Shown: one piece after another, positions 8,092 through 16,212 of the stretch
How the letters are laid out: each line of letters begins with the position of its first letter
How positions within the stretch are numbered: the first letter of the stretch is position 1
Assembly (NCBI GenBank): GCA_046293075.1
Contig: JBKBPL010000005.1
Location: 1-64,000, forward strand
DNA: 64,000 bases
Reading direction: 5' to 3'
Source: Ga0077530 sp046293075
GTDB taxonomy: Bacteria > Pseudomonadota > Alphaproteobacteria > Rhizobiales > Hyphomicrobiaceae
Notes under the pieces: model-generated
The model's database searches: none
What the model was told of the DNA's origin: nothing
What the model saw: only the letters and a program-made list of their open reading frames with translations
Position numbers and translations under genes: made by a program

Positions 8092-9087
8092 ATGCGTGCG
8101 GTGACGTCTATTCTCGCCATGCTCGTTCTCGTGCTGAGCGCGGGCGCGGCCGATGCCCAGCGCCGGGCGACCCTGGTAGAGCCGCCACCGCCGCCCCAGC
8201 AACAGCAGCCGCAGCCACTGACGGCGCAGACGATCCTCAAATGGATCAACAGCTATCGCGAGAAGCCCGAGCCCAACGCGGTGCCGCAGGCCGTCAAGGC
8301 GATGAGCGGGCTCGGCCTCTTCAAGGAGCTCGAGCAGGCGGGCGTCTACCAGGGCTTCATCGCCGGCGTCATCGCGGCAAACCCCGAACTCGCCGAGAAG
8401 CTGATCTCGGAGATGTTTCCGCTGCCGCCCGAGGACCACGTGGTCATCGTGCGCGCGATCGCCTACTCGGGCCTCAGGGGCTGGAAGGAGCTGCTGCAGA
8501 AATTCGTCGAGCGCATGCCGACGCGCAAGGTGCTCATCGAGCACCACCTCTACGGCAAGGGCGCGACGTTCGAGACGCTCGACCTCAAGGCCTCGCCGGC
8601 GCACATCGACATCATGTGGGGCCACTACTTCGGCTCGGGCAATTTCAAGGGCATCGAGCGGATCATCTCCGTGCTGCCCTGGGCGCAGGACCGCAACGAC
8701 GTCGAGAAGCTGACGCTTGGCAGCATGGCGAAGTGGACGCTGGCGACGAACCTGCAGACGGACCCGCGGCTCCTGGCCTTCGCCAAGAGCCACCTCGATA
8801 CCGTGCCCAAGGACGTGCGCAAGGAGCTGCGGGAGGTCATCACCGCGGCCGAGACCTACGAAACGGGGGCGATCCGCAAGCAGGCCATGGCCGCCGTCGA
8901 GGAGCTGCGCCGCAAGGGGCCGGAGTACGCGCGCAACTTCTCCTGGTGGGGCCAGGCGGGGCAGACGGCGCTCGCCTTCGGCTGTATAGTGGCGAGCGCG
9001 CTCGGGCACGTTGAGGTCGGCGTTCCGTGCGTGATCGGCGGTGCGCTCTCGAACGTGGCGCTGAAATACCTGGCGCCAAAGGAATAG
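8092..9087 (+). CDS. Exported alpha-helical protein of unknown function
   Basis: A 331-residue protein with a clear signal peptide (residues 1-22, hydrophobic core LAMLVLVLSAGA, cleavage near ADAQ), then a Pro/Gln-rich linker (about 30-43). Most of the rest is predicted helical and charged, including KWINSYREKPEP and repeated helix-turn segments. Near the C-terminus (about 290-320) a weakly hydrophobic stretch with two Cys (FGCIVAS and VPCVIGG) could be a hairpin or membrane segment. AAGGGGGAAG precedes the ATG. I do not recognise the family. Export suggests a periplasmic or envelope role. Its neighbours, the ligase operon and tRNA-Asn, give no functional clue. Confidence 0.75.
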   Translation: MRAVTSILAMLVLVLSAGAADAQRRATLVEPPPPPQQQQPQPLTAQTILKWINSYREKPEPNAVPQAVKAMSGLGLFKELEQAGVYQGFIAGVIAANPELAEKLISEMFPLPPEDHVVIVRAIAYSGLRGWKELLQKFVERMPTRKVLIEHHLYGKGATFETLDLKASPAHIDIMWGHYFGSGNFKGIERIISVLPWAQDRNDVEKLTLGSMAKWTLATNLQTDPRLLAFAKSHLDTVPKDVRKELREVITAAETYETGAIRKQAMAAVEELRRKGPEYARNFSWWGQAGQTALAFGCIVASALGHVEVGVPCVIGGALSNVALKYLAPKE

Positions 9088-9190
9088 CCGGCGCCCGGGG
9101 CTGGCAAAAGGCCGGCAGGTCGCACCGGAAAGGGGTGGCGCGCGGCGCGTGTGTTTGCTAGAAGCCACGAGCCCACGGGCACACCCCTGA

Positions 9191-9265
9191 TCCGCGGTAG
9201 CTCAACGGTAGAGCAACCGGCTGTTAACCGGTTGGTTGTAGGTTCGAATCCTACCCGCGGAGCCA
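9191..9265 (+). tRNA. tRNA-Asn (anticodon GTT)
   Basis: A complete cloverleaf can be folded. The acceptor stem TCCGCGG pairs with CCGCGGA (9255-9261), followed by discriminator G and encoded CCA (9263-9265). The D arm has GCTC/GAGC, the anticodon arm has ACCGG/CCGGT with loop CTGTTAA giving anticodon GTT, and the T arm has GTAGG-TTCGAAT-CCTAC. All stems are fully paired. It stands alone with no integrase or duplicated 3' end nearby, so it does not look like an occupied attachment site. Confidence 0.97.
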
Positions 9266-9604
9266 GATCCGGCAGCAATACAATAAGTCACATGTCGGGG
9301 ACGTTTGGCGCATCGGATCGTCCAAGTACGCGCCGTTGATCCGCTCGCCGATGGTAGTGGCGCCAGGCGTAGCCCCCTTATCTTCATAGCCTCTCGCGCA
9401 GCGTGTCGGGCCGCAGGTGGATGAGCCAGCGCGGGGTCGGAAGCGTGCCGCCGGCGGGCGGGTTGGGTGGCAACGACTTAGCCCGCGCGGCAGGCGGCGG
9501 GGCGCGGCCGGCGCGAAATTCTAATCAATTCTTACCAAAGGGATTAGCGAATCCTTGCCACGGGCGCGCTACGAAACGGTGCGTGTCGTGAGCACCAAGC
9601 AGGG
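9266..9604. other. Non-coding interval between tRNA-Asn and a small exported protein
   Basis: About 340 bp without a convincing gene. The left two thirds are GC-rich and featureless, with only a short plus-strand frame (9403-9591) that has no ribosome site or motif. The right end holds an AT-rich island (about 9514-9556) in otherwise very GC-rich DNA, with the half-palindromes CTAATC and GATTAG. This is the probable promoter region of the gene starting at 9605. Confidence 0.6.
9521..9536 (+). promoter_or_regulatory. Weak CtrA-like site upstream of the small exported protein
   Basis: CTAA-TCAATTC-TTACC has the spacing of the alphaproteobacterial CtrA site TTAA-N7-TTAAC and matches 7 of its 9 fixed positions. 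It lies inside an AT-rich island 69 bp upstream of the next start codon. The match is imperfect and AT-rich islands favour chance hits. Confidence 0.22.
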
Positions 9605-9988
9605 ATGACCTCAAAAATGAAACTTCCGCACATCATCGCGCTGGTGGGCGCAGGGGCCGTGATACTCGGCGCGGCGGCGCTCGGCGCCGGCGGCACCATC
9701 TACGGCAAGCCCGCCACAGCCACGGCCAACGCACCGGCTATCGCCGTCCCCCAGCGCCACACGCTGGCCGACATGCTCGCGCTCGCCGATGGCATCTCCT
9801 ATGACGACGCCGCGCGGTCGCTCGGCACGCTCGGGCACGCAGTGACCCGACGCTCGGCCGGCATTCCAGGCCTGGAGGACGACGACACCGTGGAGGTCTA
9901 TGCCTGGCCGAACCCGGATGGCTCGCGCGTCGTGCTCGTCTTCCGGGATGACCGCCTCGTCCACAGGGCGCAGGTCGGACTGCGCTGA
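9605..9988 (+). CDS. Small exported or membrane-anchored protein of unknown function
   Basis: A 127-residue protein with an N-terminal hydrophobic helix (about residues 8-30, IIALVGAGAVILGAAALGAG) that serves as a signal peptide or anchor. The remaining 90 residues hold a compact domain: helix (TLADMLALADG), helix (YDDAARSLGTLG), then strands VEVYAWPNP and RVVLVFRDDRLVHRAQVG. This helix-helix-strand pattern ending in a two-stranded hairpin recalls the SmpA/BamE-like fold, a suggestion from shape only. A second ATG, four codons in (9617), is an equally possible start. Neither has a strong ribosome site. Confidence 0.6.
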   Translation: MTSKMKLPHIIALVGAGAVILGAAALGAGGTIYGKPATATANAPAIAVPQRHTLADMLALADGISYDDAARSLGTLGHAVTRRSAGIPGLEDDDTVEVYAWPNPDGSRVVLVFRDDRLVHRAQVGLR

Positions 9989-10016
9989 AGCCGCAAGCAG
10001 ACGGGCCGCCGGAGCC

Positions 10017-11165
10017 TCACGCCAACACCCGTCTCAGGGCGGCGACGAGACGGTCGCAGTCGGCCTGGTCATTGTAGACGTGCGGCGAGATGCGCAGGCG
10101 CCCGAGGCGGGGTGCGGCATAGATCTGTTCCGCGGCAAGGCGCTCGACGAGGCCCGCCGGCATCCCGTCGGAAAAGCCAAGGCTCAGAATATGCGGCGCC
10201 CGCACACTTTCGGACGGCATTGTGACCGGCAAGCCCGCGACGCCCTCGGCAATGTGACGGGTGAGCGATGCGAGCCGTGCGACGATCGCATCCGCGCCCC
10301 ACGCCGCCATCATCTCCATGCCGATTGAGGCCATCTCCATCGAAATGAAATGGTCGCGCTCACCCATGTCGTAGCGCCGCGCATCGTCGACGTAGCGTGT
10401 ATCCGCGAAATAGATCGGGTTCTCCGCCTTGACGTCGCGGCGCCCGAAGGCCGTCTGCTCGAGCGGCACGCCGCCCTGATGGCGCTTGGCGACATAAATG
10501 AAGGCGCGACCGTAGGGCCCGAGCACCCACTTGTAGGTGGGAAAGATCAGAAAGTCGGGATCGAGGCGCGTCACGTCGGTCGCAATGACGCCGACGCCGT
10601 GTGTCGCATCGACGAGAAAGGCCGCGCCCTGCCGCCTGAGCGCCGCCTGCACGCGCTCGATATCGATGAGCCCGCCGTCTGACCAGTGTACCGAGGAAAT
10701 GGAGCAGAGCGAGAGCGGCCGCGCACCCGGTCGCTCGATGGCCGCGAGCACTGCGCGCGTCCAGTCGGCGTCCGCAGGCTGCGGCACCGTCTCCACCATG
10801 AAGCCTTGGGCCTCGGCGCGCGCGTGCCACTCAAGAACCGGCGATGTGTGATCATTCTCGAGCACGAGCACGCGTGATCCCCTGGCTGGCGCCAGCACCT
10901 TGCCCGCAATCGCGACGCCGTAGCCGACGGATGAGATGATGGCGACATCCTGAGGGTCCGCGCCAATAAGGCGCGCCGCCGCCGCGCGGGCCCGCTCGTG
11001 CTGCGTGTTAGCGAAGGCCGCATCGAGCTTCCAGGGCTGGCCTTTGCGGCCGACGGCCGCGCGCGCCGCTTCCTGTGTGGCGCGCGGCAGGGGGCTCCAC
11101 GAGGCTGCATTCAGATAGGCGACCTCGCGCGGAATGTCGAAGTGGTGGCGTTGCAGGGCGAGCAT
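10017..11165 (-). CDS. Class V PLP-dependent aminotransferase / isopenicillin-N-epimerase-like
   Basis: A 382-residue fold-type I PLP enzyme of the class V (NifS/CsdB/epimerase-like) group. The PLP lysine is in PTYKWVLGPYG, the cofactor-binding Asp-His in LVDATHGVGV, and a conserved SSVHWSDGG segment precedes them. The C-terminus RLRISPHVYND is typical. No reactive Cys loop is seen, which argues against a desulfurase. Several Met codons cluster at the start; the one at 11165 is preferred because GGGAG lies five bases before it, though 11183 is possible. It sits 74 bp behind the K+ channel gene on the same strand. The substrate is unknown. Confidence 0.85.
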   Translation of the reverse strand: MLALQRHHFDIPREVAYLNAASWSPLPRATQEAARAAVGRKGQPWKLDAAFANTQHERARAAAARLIGADPQDVAIISSVGYGVAIAGKVLAPARGSRVLVLENDHTSPVLEWHARAEAQGFMVETVPQPADADWTRAVLAAIERPGARPLSLCSISSVHWSDGGLIDIERVQAALRRQGAAFLVDATHGVGVIATDVTRLDPDFLIFPTYKWVLGPYGRAFIYVAKRHQGGVPLEQTAFGRRDVKAENPIYFADTRYVDDARRYDMGERDHFISMEMASIGMEMMAAWGADAIVARLASLTRHIAEGVAGLPVTMPSESVRAPHILSLGFSDGMPAGLVERLAAEQIYAAPRLGRLRISPHVYNDQADCDRLVAALRRVLA

Positions 11166-11239
11166 CATATCTCCCATTGCCATATCAATGTGCAGGGCAC
11201 GCCGGGGCACGGCCGGCGCCACCGTGGCATCCGCACCGG

Positions 11240-11719
11240 CTAGGGCTTCCGTCGGGCGCGGTGATCCGCGCGCAGCGTTGCACGTCGCGGCGCATCTTGC
11301 CAGAAGCGCTCCATCGAAAGATAGGTGAAGGAAGCCGACCAGCCGATCAGGACGAGCCCGTTCAGCGATTGGACGCCCGCAATGATCCGTACGGGTCCCC
11401 GCGGATGCAGGTCTCCGACCCCGAGCGTCGTGAAGGTCGAAACGGAGAAGTAGAAATAGTCGGTGATCCCGCCCTCGATCTCACCGTCGATCTTGCCCAG
11501 ACCCCACCACGCCTCACCGGCATAGTAGGCCGCGGCGTAGAGGGCCACCTCGACCAAGTGCGCGACGAAGACGGCTGCGATGATCACGAGGATCTGGGCG
11601 CGGCCGGGGATTGAGAGATTGCCCGTCAGGACGGACGTGAGCCGCAGGAACTCGTAGTGCACAACGACCGTTGCGGCGACGAGCAAGAGTGTTAGCGCGA
11701 TGGCGGCAGTTTGGCCCAT
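11240..11719 (-). CDS. Small potassium channel (ion-channel pore domain)
   Basis: A 159-residue membrane protein with three predicted segments (about 4-24, 41-65 and 112-135) and a pore loop carrying the selectivity filter TTLGVGD (97-103), a variant of TVGYGD seen in bacterial two-transmembrane channels. No RCK/TrkA-N regulatory domain follows; the tail is short and basic. The ATG at 11719 was chosen for its ribosome site (GGGGGAGGGG) and because the longer open frame runs into the matrixin gene. It would assemble as a tetramer in the inner membrane and conduct K+. It lies between the matrixin and aminotransferase genes on the same strand. Confidence 0.88.
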   Translation of the reverse strand: MGQTAAIALTLLLVAATVVVHYEFLRLTSVLTGNLSIPGRAQILVIIAAVFVAHLVEVALYAAAYYAGEAWWGLGKIDGEIEGGITDYFYFSVSTFTTLGVGDLHPRGPVRIIAGVQSLNGLVLIGWSASFTYLSMERFWQDAPRRATLRADHRARRKP

Positions 11720-11846
11720 TTGCCCCTCCCCCGAGTCTGGACTTCCTGCACCCGGTTCGCTGGACGGGAGCCACCTTGTCAAGAACTGCGCAGAATGCAG
11801 CGCGTGGAGGCGCGCTGGACAGCCGCACGATCTCGAGTCCGAGATC

Positions 11847-12539
11847 TCAATGCGCGGCGCTGGCGGCCTGCTTGGCCGGATGGCGCGGCCCATAGAGGCG
11901 CACTGCACCGCTGACGTCACCCGCCTGGAGCGTGCGGAACGCTTCCTGGTAGTGCATGGACATGATCTGGCCGTGCGGGCCGGGATGGTCGAGACCGATC
12001 GCATGGCCGATCTCGTGCGCGAGCGTGTAGCGCAGATCATAGACGGCCAGATTGCCGTCGAAGCCGACCTTCCAGCGCCTCGCCGGGTTGAAGCAGATCA
12101 GCGAGCGCTCGATCGGGCGGAGCGGCCCCTCGCCCTTGACGTAGGCCACGTCGGCGAACGCGAATGCGATCGGATCGCGCTGTGCGCCGATCATGATGTC
12201 GGGCCGCGCGCCTGGCGCCGCCCGCTCGAAGCGGATGTTTGCCACCTGCTCCCACATCTGGAATGCAGCCGCGGCCTCGCGCTCCAAGGTCGGGCGATCG
12301 ATCTGCGAGTGCTCGAGAAGGCCATCCATGGGCACCATGGCCCGGCAGTTGCGCGCGTCGTCGAAAATCATCAGGCGCTCGACGAAACCATAGGTCACTG
12401 TCGGCGGCGCGCCGTTGCTGCCCCAGCGCACGAAAACACCGTCGAAGTCGAGCAGCCGGAAGCCTAGGAAGCTCCCAGCCTGCGCGCCACAGACCGACAC
12501 CAGCCCAGCTACCGCCAGACCCACCAGCCATCTTCTCAC
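11847..12539 (-). CDS. Secreted matrixin-family zinc metalloprotease
   Basis: A 230-residue exported protein. A signal peptide (about 1-21, WLVGLAVAGLVSVCGAQA) is followed by a metzincin catalytic domain. The zinc motif is HEIGHAIGLDH (H175, E176, H179, H185), with a Met-turn at M193 in QIMSMHY. There is no obvious long propeptide with a Cys switch. The GTG at 12539 is preferred because GGGGGG precedes it and the signal peptide then starts correctly; an upstream GTG at 12578 is also open. Matrixins cleave proteins outside the cytoplasm. The target is unknown. It precedes the K+ channel by 127 bp. Confidence 0.88.
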   Translation of the reverse strand: MRRWLVGLAVAGLVSVCGAQAGSFLGFRLLDFDGVFVRWGSNGAPPTVTYGFVERLMIFDDARNCRAMVPMDGLLEHSQIDRPTLEREAAAAFQMWEQVANIRFERAAPGARPDIMIGAQRDPIAFAFADVAYVKGEGPLRPIERSLICFNPARRWKVGFDGNLAVYDLRYTLAHEIGHAIGLDHPGPHGQIMSMHYQEAFRTLQAGDVSGAVRLYGPRHPAKQAASAAH

Positions 12540-12942
12540 GCTTGCCCCCCGATCCCCTTGCGCGCTCCCGCCCACCACGAGAGACTGCAGGCACCACAGA
12601 GTTGCGCATCACACGATGCGGATTAGTAAGCATTTCGGCGTGCCAGCCAAGTCCGGAATGGAGGCCGATTGTCGCGCTTGCGGAACCTTTGCCGCTATCG
12701 CGCGCACACCGTGATCTGCCTGTCAGATGGCCACATTTTCGCAATATCCGGCACCGTCGCGCGCGGGATCGACCGCCCCACGCAGATGGTGAGCCGCGCG
12801 CCATCGTGCATCGGCTCATATGGCTGTCGCGGCGTGGGATGCGAAAGGCCTGAGCCTGCGCGATCGCGCATCTCCCTGATCCGGCGTGTGCCGCCGCCGC
12901 TGCGCGTGGCGACATCAGGGCCGAGCGTCGCCTGCAATCCGT
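12540..12942. other. Non-coding interval between the matrixin and PNPOx-like genes
   Basis: About 400 bp. Both strands have short open frames but none carries a ribosome site, motif or signal peptide. The stretch 12590-12720 is clearly lower in GC than its surroundings (for example GCGGATTAGTAAGCATTTCGG) and is probably the promoter area for the matrixin gene transcribed leftward. I could not pick a -35/-10 pair with confidence. Confidence 0.5.
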
Positions 12943-13542
12943 TCAACCTCGGAAAGTCGGCTGGCGTGGGGGCACGTAGTCCCTGAAGTCGTCGAAGGTC
13001 TTCCACGCCGGCTCTGGCGGCTGCGTGCCGGGGCGGGGCGCGTAGGGCGAGGGTTCGGCGAGCTGCATGGCTGGCACGTAGCGGGGGCAATTGGGGAAGA
13101 TCGCCCGCGCCTGGACTCTGACGATGAGCTGGGCGCCCACCGTGCTCGCGAGCAGCGGATCGTCGCGGCTGACAGTTGCTCCACCATTCACACGCAGGCG
13201 CTGCGGCCTCCCGTGCATGGCAATGAACAGCAAGCCGGCGCTGCGATTCACCAAGAGATTGCCAAGGCTCTTGAACATGCCGTTGCCGTCGTAGTCCGGG
13301 AACGCGAGCTCAGCCGGCCCCGTGACGCGCACGAAGCCCGGCAAGCCGCCCTTGAAGGAGCAGTCGGGCCGCCCCTCGGCGTCCGCTGTCGCCAGGAAGA
13401 AGTAGGGCAGGCTCTCGATGAACGCCTTGTCGTCGACCGTGAACTCGGTGCGCGTGAGCTTCTCCTCAAGGCGGTCGGCGATACGCCGGCTGTCGAACGC
13501 GTCCTGCAGCCGGCGGTTCCCCTGGTGATACATGATGGTCAT
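12943..13542 (-). CDS. Pyridoxamine 5'-phosphate oxidase-like flavin-binding protein
   Basis: A 199-residue protein of the split-barrel PNPOx-like superfamily. The barrel core shows FFLATADAEGRPDCSFKGG, VTGPAELAFPDYDGNGMFKSLGN and GLLFIAMHGRPQRLRVNG, the strand pattern that binds FMN or F420. The C-terminus (about 140-199) adds the segment RVQARAIFPNCPRYVP, common in the putative-reductase branch of the family. The ATG at 13542 is favoured by GGAG eight bases upstream. It follows the nitrilase gene by 50 bp on the same strand, so the two are probably co-transcribed. A true PNP oxidase is unlikely; a flavin reductase is the best guess. Confidence 0.8.
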   Translation of the reverse strand: MTIMYHQGNRRLQDAFDSRRIADRLEEKLTRTEFTVDDKAFIESLPYFFLATADAEGRPDCSFKGGLPGFVRVTGPAELAFPDYDGNGMFKSLGNLLVNRSAGLLFIAMHGRPQRLRVNGGATVSRDDPLLASTVGAQLIVRVQARAIFPNCPRYVPAMQLAEPSPYAPRPGTQPPEPAWKTFDDFRDYVPPRQPTFRG

Positions 13543-13592
13543 GGTTCGACTCCGGCTGTGTTGCATCGTTGCTGCGCCTGCGCCGCGCCTTG

Positions 13593-14522
13593 CTACTGCG
13601 ATGAGCCGTCGAGCGCGAGCGGGTGCTGGGGCGTGCGGTCAAGATGCAGGCGGACCACATCAGGCCGCGCGTAGTGGCCGGCGGTGTCGACAACCATCTT
13701 CATGTCGGCAATGCGGTCGAAGTCGAGCTCAGCATAGATCAGCCCTTCCTCGCTCTCCATAGGCCCGGCGAGGAAGTCGCCGCGCGGCCCCAGAATGGCC
13801 GAGTAGCCGCCGCCCGGCTTCAGGCGCCCGATGTTTCCGCCAGTGCCGAGCGCGGTGATGATGTCGTTAGTGACGAGCCCGGTTGCGTTGACGACGAAGC
13901 ATTGGCCCTCGAACGCGTAGTGGCGCACTGCCGCATCGATGATCGAGTTAATGCCGAGCCCGCCGGGCCAGCATGCCACGTGGATCTCCTCCCCCTGCGC
14001 TTGAACGGCGTAGCGGTAGAGCGCATTGGAGTGCTCGTAGCAGATGAGGCCGCCTAACGTCCCGAGCGACGTGCGCCACACAGTGAGGTCGGAGCCGTCG
14101 CCGCGCCCCCATACCATGCGCTCATGACTGGTTGGCATGAGCTTGCGCCGCCGGCCGAGGATCTCGCCGCTCGCAGCAATGACGAGCTGGGTGTTGTAGA
14201 GCGTGCCGCCCGCGCGCTCGGTCATGCCGACCACGGCGTGGCAATGCGCCTTCTGGGCCGCAGCGCAGAGTGCCTCTGTCGCCGGGCCAGGGACCTCGAC
14301 GGCCGCGTGGAACAAGCGCCGGTTGAAGGGGCCGATGGACATGGGATCGAGTGCCACCGCCCAGTACGGGTAGCCGGGAATAAAGACCTCGGGCAAGGCC
14401 ACGAGCCGGGCGCCGTTCGCGCCGGCCTCGAGAATGGCGGCGCAGGCCTTGGCCACCGTGCCTTCACGATCGAGAAAAACCGGCGCCAGTTGAGCGGCGG
14501 CAACCTTCACTGTCCTGCCCAT
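13593..14522 (-). CDS. Nitrilase-superfamily carbon-nitrogen hydrolase (nitrilase branch)
   Basis: A 309-residue hydrolase with the complete catalytic triad: E45 in LPEVFIPGYPYW, K127 in RRKLMPTSHER and C161 in GGLICYEHSN, plus the supporting E134. The segment LMPTSHERMVWGRGDGSDL is characteristic of true nitrilases and cyanide-converting enzymes rather than amidases. The length is slightly shorter than the 330-370 usual for aliphatic and aromatic nitrilases. It acts in the cytoplasm, converting R-CN to acid and ammonia, and oligomerises in spirals. First gene of a two-gene unit with the PNPOx-like gene. The substrate nitrile is not predictable. Confidence 0.88.
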   Translation of the reverse strand: MGRTVKVAAAQLAPVFLDREGTVAKACAAILEAGANGARLVALPEVFIPGYPYWAVALDPMSIGPFNRRLFHAAVEVPGPATEALCAAAQKAHCHAVVGMTERAGGTLYNTQLVIAASGEILGRRRKLMPTSHERMVWGRGDGSDLTVWRTSLGTLGGLICYEHSNALYRYAVQAQGEEIHVACWPGGLGINSIIDAAVRHYAFEGQCFVVNATGLVTNDIITALGTGGNIGRLKPGGGYSAILGPRGDFLAGPMESEEGLIYAELDFDRIADMKMVVDTAGHYARPDVVRLHLDRTPQHPLALDGSSQ

Positions 14523-14759
14523 TTCTGCCTCCCGTGCCCCTCATTCGTCCCTGGCCTGCGAGATCGTCAGCTCGGCGAACCTGCCATCCGCGCCCCGCCA
14601 TGGCCTTCGATGGCGTGCTTGATGGCCGCGCCGCTCGCGGCTCCGGTGTTTCCCGGCATGGATTGTCTTCCTCGGTTGGCCGTCCCGCACGTTACGGGCC
14701 AGCACGGTGCACGCGGGCCCCGCTCGGCCTGAGGACGGAACCCAGCGCCGCGACTCCGG

Positions 14760-15257
14760 CTACTTCACCTTGGATGCCGTCTTGGCCTTCTCCCCGGCAA
14801 GGCGCAGGACCGTGTCAGTTTCGTTCTGGAAGCTCTTCTGATCGACCTGCATGCCGTTGAGCACCGTGCTCCAGTGGCGCACGATGGCGCCCATGGCCAC
14901 GGCCTCGCGGATCTCGTCCTCGCTCGCGCCGTTGGCCTTGGCGGCGGCGGTGTGGAAATAGACGCAATAGGTGCACGGGATCTGTGCGGCGACCGCGAGC
15001 CCCAGCAGCTCCTTCGTCTTGCCGTCAAGCTTGGTCTTCGGATTGAGCTGGACAGACTTGAACTCCGCCCACGCCCCGGCGATGCCCGCCTCGGGGAACA
15101 GCTTGAAGAAGGTGGGCACGATGCCAAGCGTCTGCTCGATGTCCTTGTAGGTTGCCTGCGCGCTGGTGTCCTGGGCCGACGCCACGTGGGCAAGCCCGGC
15201 TGCGACCAGTCCGAGGCTGAGGGAAAATGCGGCGATGGTTCCTGTGGGCCTGGGCAT
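14760..15257 (-). CDS. Exported carboxymuconolactone decarboxylase / AhpD-like protein
   Basis: A 165-residue protein: signal peptide (1-28, FSLSLGLVAAGLAHVASA), then a CMD/AhpD helical domain. The redox motif is complete: E83, C95-x2-C98 and H102, with the same spacing as the AhpD active site. That points to thiol-peroxidase or disulfide chemistry rather than decarboxylation. Most AhpD proteins are cytoplasmic, so export is notable. AAGGAGG lies directly before the ATG. It stands between the nitrilase and lipoprotein genes, all on the minus strand but with gaps over 200 bp, so it is probably a separate unit. Confidence 0.88.
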   Translation of the reverse strand: MPRPTGTIAAFSLSLGLVAAGLAHVASAQDTSAQATYKDIEQTLGIVPTFFKLFPEAGIAGAWAEFKSVQLNPKTKLDGKTKELLGLAVAAQIPCTYCVYFHTAAAKANGASEDEIREAVAMGAIVRHWSTVLNGMQVDQKSFQNETDTVLRLAGEKAKTASKVK

Positions 15258-15325
15258 GGGATCCTCCTTGATCTGTGACGTTCAGGAGGGCACCCTAACT
15301 GGCGCCGGCCGCTTGCTGCTTCGCC

Positions 15326-15356
15326 CGAACGGGCCACCTCGAGGCTGGCCCGTTCG
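15326..15356 (-). terminator. Perfect hairpin, possible terminator of the lipoprotein gene
   Basis: CGAACGGGCCA (15326-15336) pairs perfectly with TGGCCCGTTCG (15346-15356) around a 9-base loop. It lies 120 bp downstream of the lipoprotein stop and 70 bp upstream of the AhpD-like start, both on the minus strand. No T-run follows on that strand, so intrinsic termination is uncertain. Confidence 0.4.
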
Positions 15357-15476
15357 GTTATTCCCGCTTGTCTGATGGCCTGATGGGCGCGTCGCCCGCC
15401 GCGCCGGTGGCGGGCTTGCTATGTGGCATGCCGGCGCAGCGGGCCGCCTCTTCATCGTACCGGCTCGCTCGGCCCC

Positions 15477-16175
15477 TCAGCGGTAGATGACGTCGGCCTC
15501 GATGGTCACCGGCTTGTCCGCGCTCGGCGTGACGAGATCGGCGAGCGGTAGCCGCCATGTCACCTTGCGCCTGTCCGGCGAAAGCTCGCCGTTCGTGTTC
15601 TCGATCCGCAGCCCGGAAATGTGGAGTGTCACATAGCGGTCGGCGAACATCGCCTTCATCAGCACAGCGGCCATCTGCACCGCCTCCGGCGGCAGGTCCG
15701 GCGACTGCGCCGGCGACACGGCCATCCTCAGCCGGTAGCCGGGCGATCCCTCGAGGCGGGTGAGCGACACCTCCTGCCTCGGCATGTTCTCAACTGAGGG
15801 CACCTCGACCTTCCTCGCACTCTCAAGCGCGACCACGGGGTCCACCACATCGAGAATGACCGTGCACGTCTCCATGTCGCCGCGTTTGCCGCGCCGGCTC
15901 TCGACTGAGCGCACGCCATCGGGAAGCGGCTCGTTCGCGGGCCACGGCTTGCCGCAGTCGCCGAACAGGTTTGGCAGCCCCTCGCTCCCGGCAAGCTTCC
16001 CCAATGCGGGGTTCGACGCGAGCGCGACGAGCTCGGCCAAAAGTGCCATCTCGATTTCGACGCGCGCCTCGCCGCTCTCGCGGAAGGCCGCCTCCTTGGT
16101 GAGCTCAATGCATCCCGCGAGCAGCAGCGCCAGCCCCAGCACCGTCCCTGCCAAAGCCTTCCGAGCGATCATCAT
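15477..16175 (-). CDS. Lipoprotein of unknown function
   Basis: A 232-residue protein with a type II signal peptide whose lipobox LLAGC puts the lipidated Cys at residue 22 (from start 16175). Asp is not at +2 (Ile is), so outer-membrane sorting is possible. The mature part is a mixed alpha/beta domain with an internal Cys pair region (FGDCGKPW and METCTVILDV). Its C-terminal strand-rich part is KVTWRLPLADLVT and PVTIEADVIYR. No family is recognised. GAGGGG precedes the ATG. It is downstream of the CoA ligase/dehydrogenase genes but separated from them by a hairpin, so co-function is doubtful. Confidence 0.78.
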   Translation of the reverse strand: MMIARKALAGTVLGLALLLAGCIELTKEAAFRESGEARVEIEMALLAELVALASNPALGKLAGSEGLPNLFGDCGKPWPANEPLPDGVRSVESRRGKRGDMETCTVILDVVDPVVALESARKVEVPSVENMPRQEVSLTRLEGSPGYRLRMAVSPAQSPDLPPEAVQMAAVLMKAMFADRYVTLHISGLRIENTNGELSPDRRKVTWRLPLADLVTPSADKPVTIEADVIYR

Positions 16176-16212
16176 GCCATTCCCCTCTGCCACAGGCCCC
16201 CTCCATAGCAGA

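Noticed and set aside
9191..9265. tRNA-Asn as an integration site for a genomic island.
   Set aside because: No integrase, no repeated tRNA 3' end and no phage genes within reach.
9403..9591. 62-codon frame after tRNA-Asn.
   Set aside because: No ribosome site, Gly/Ala/Arg-rich, ends in the AT-rich promoter region of the next gene.
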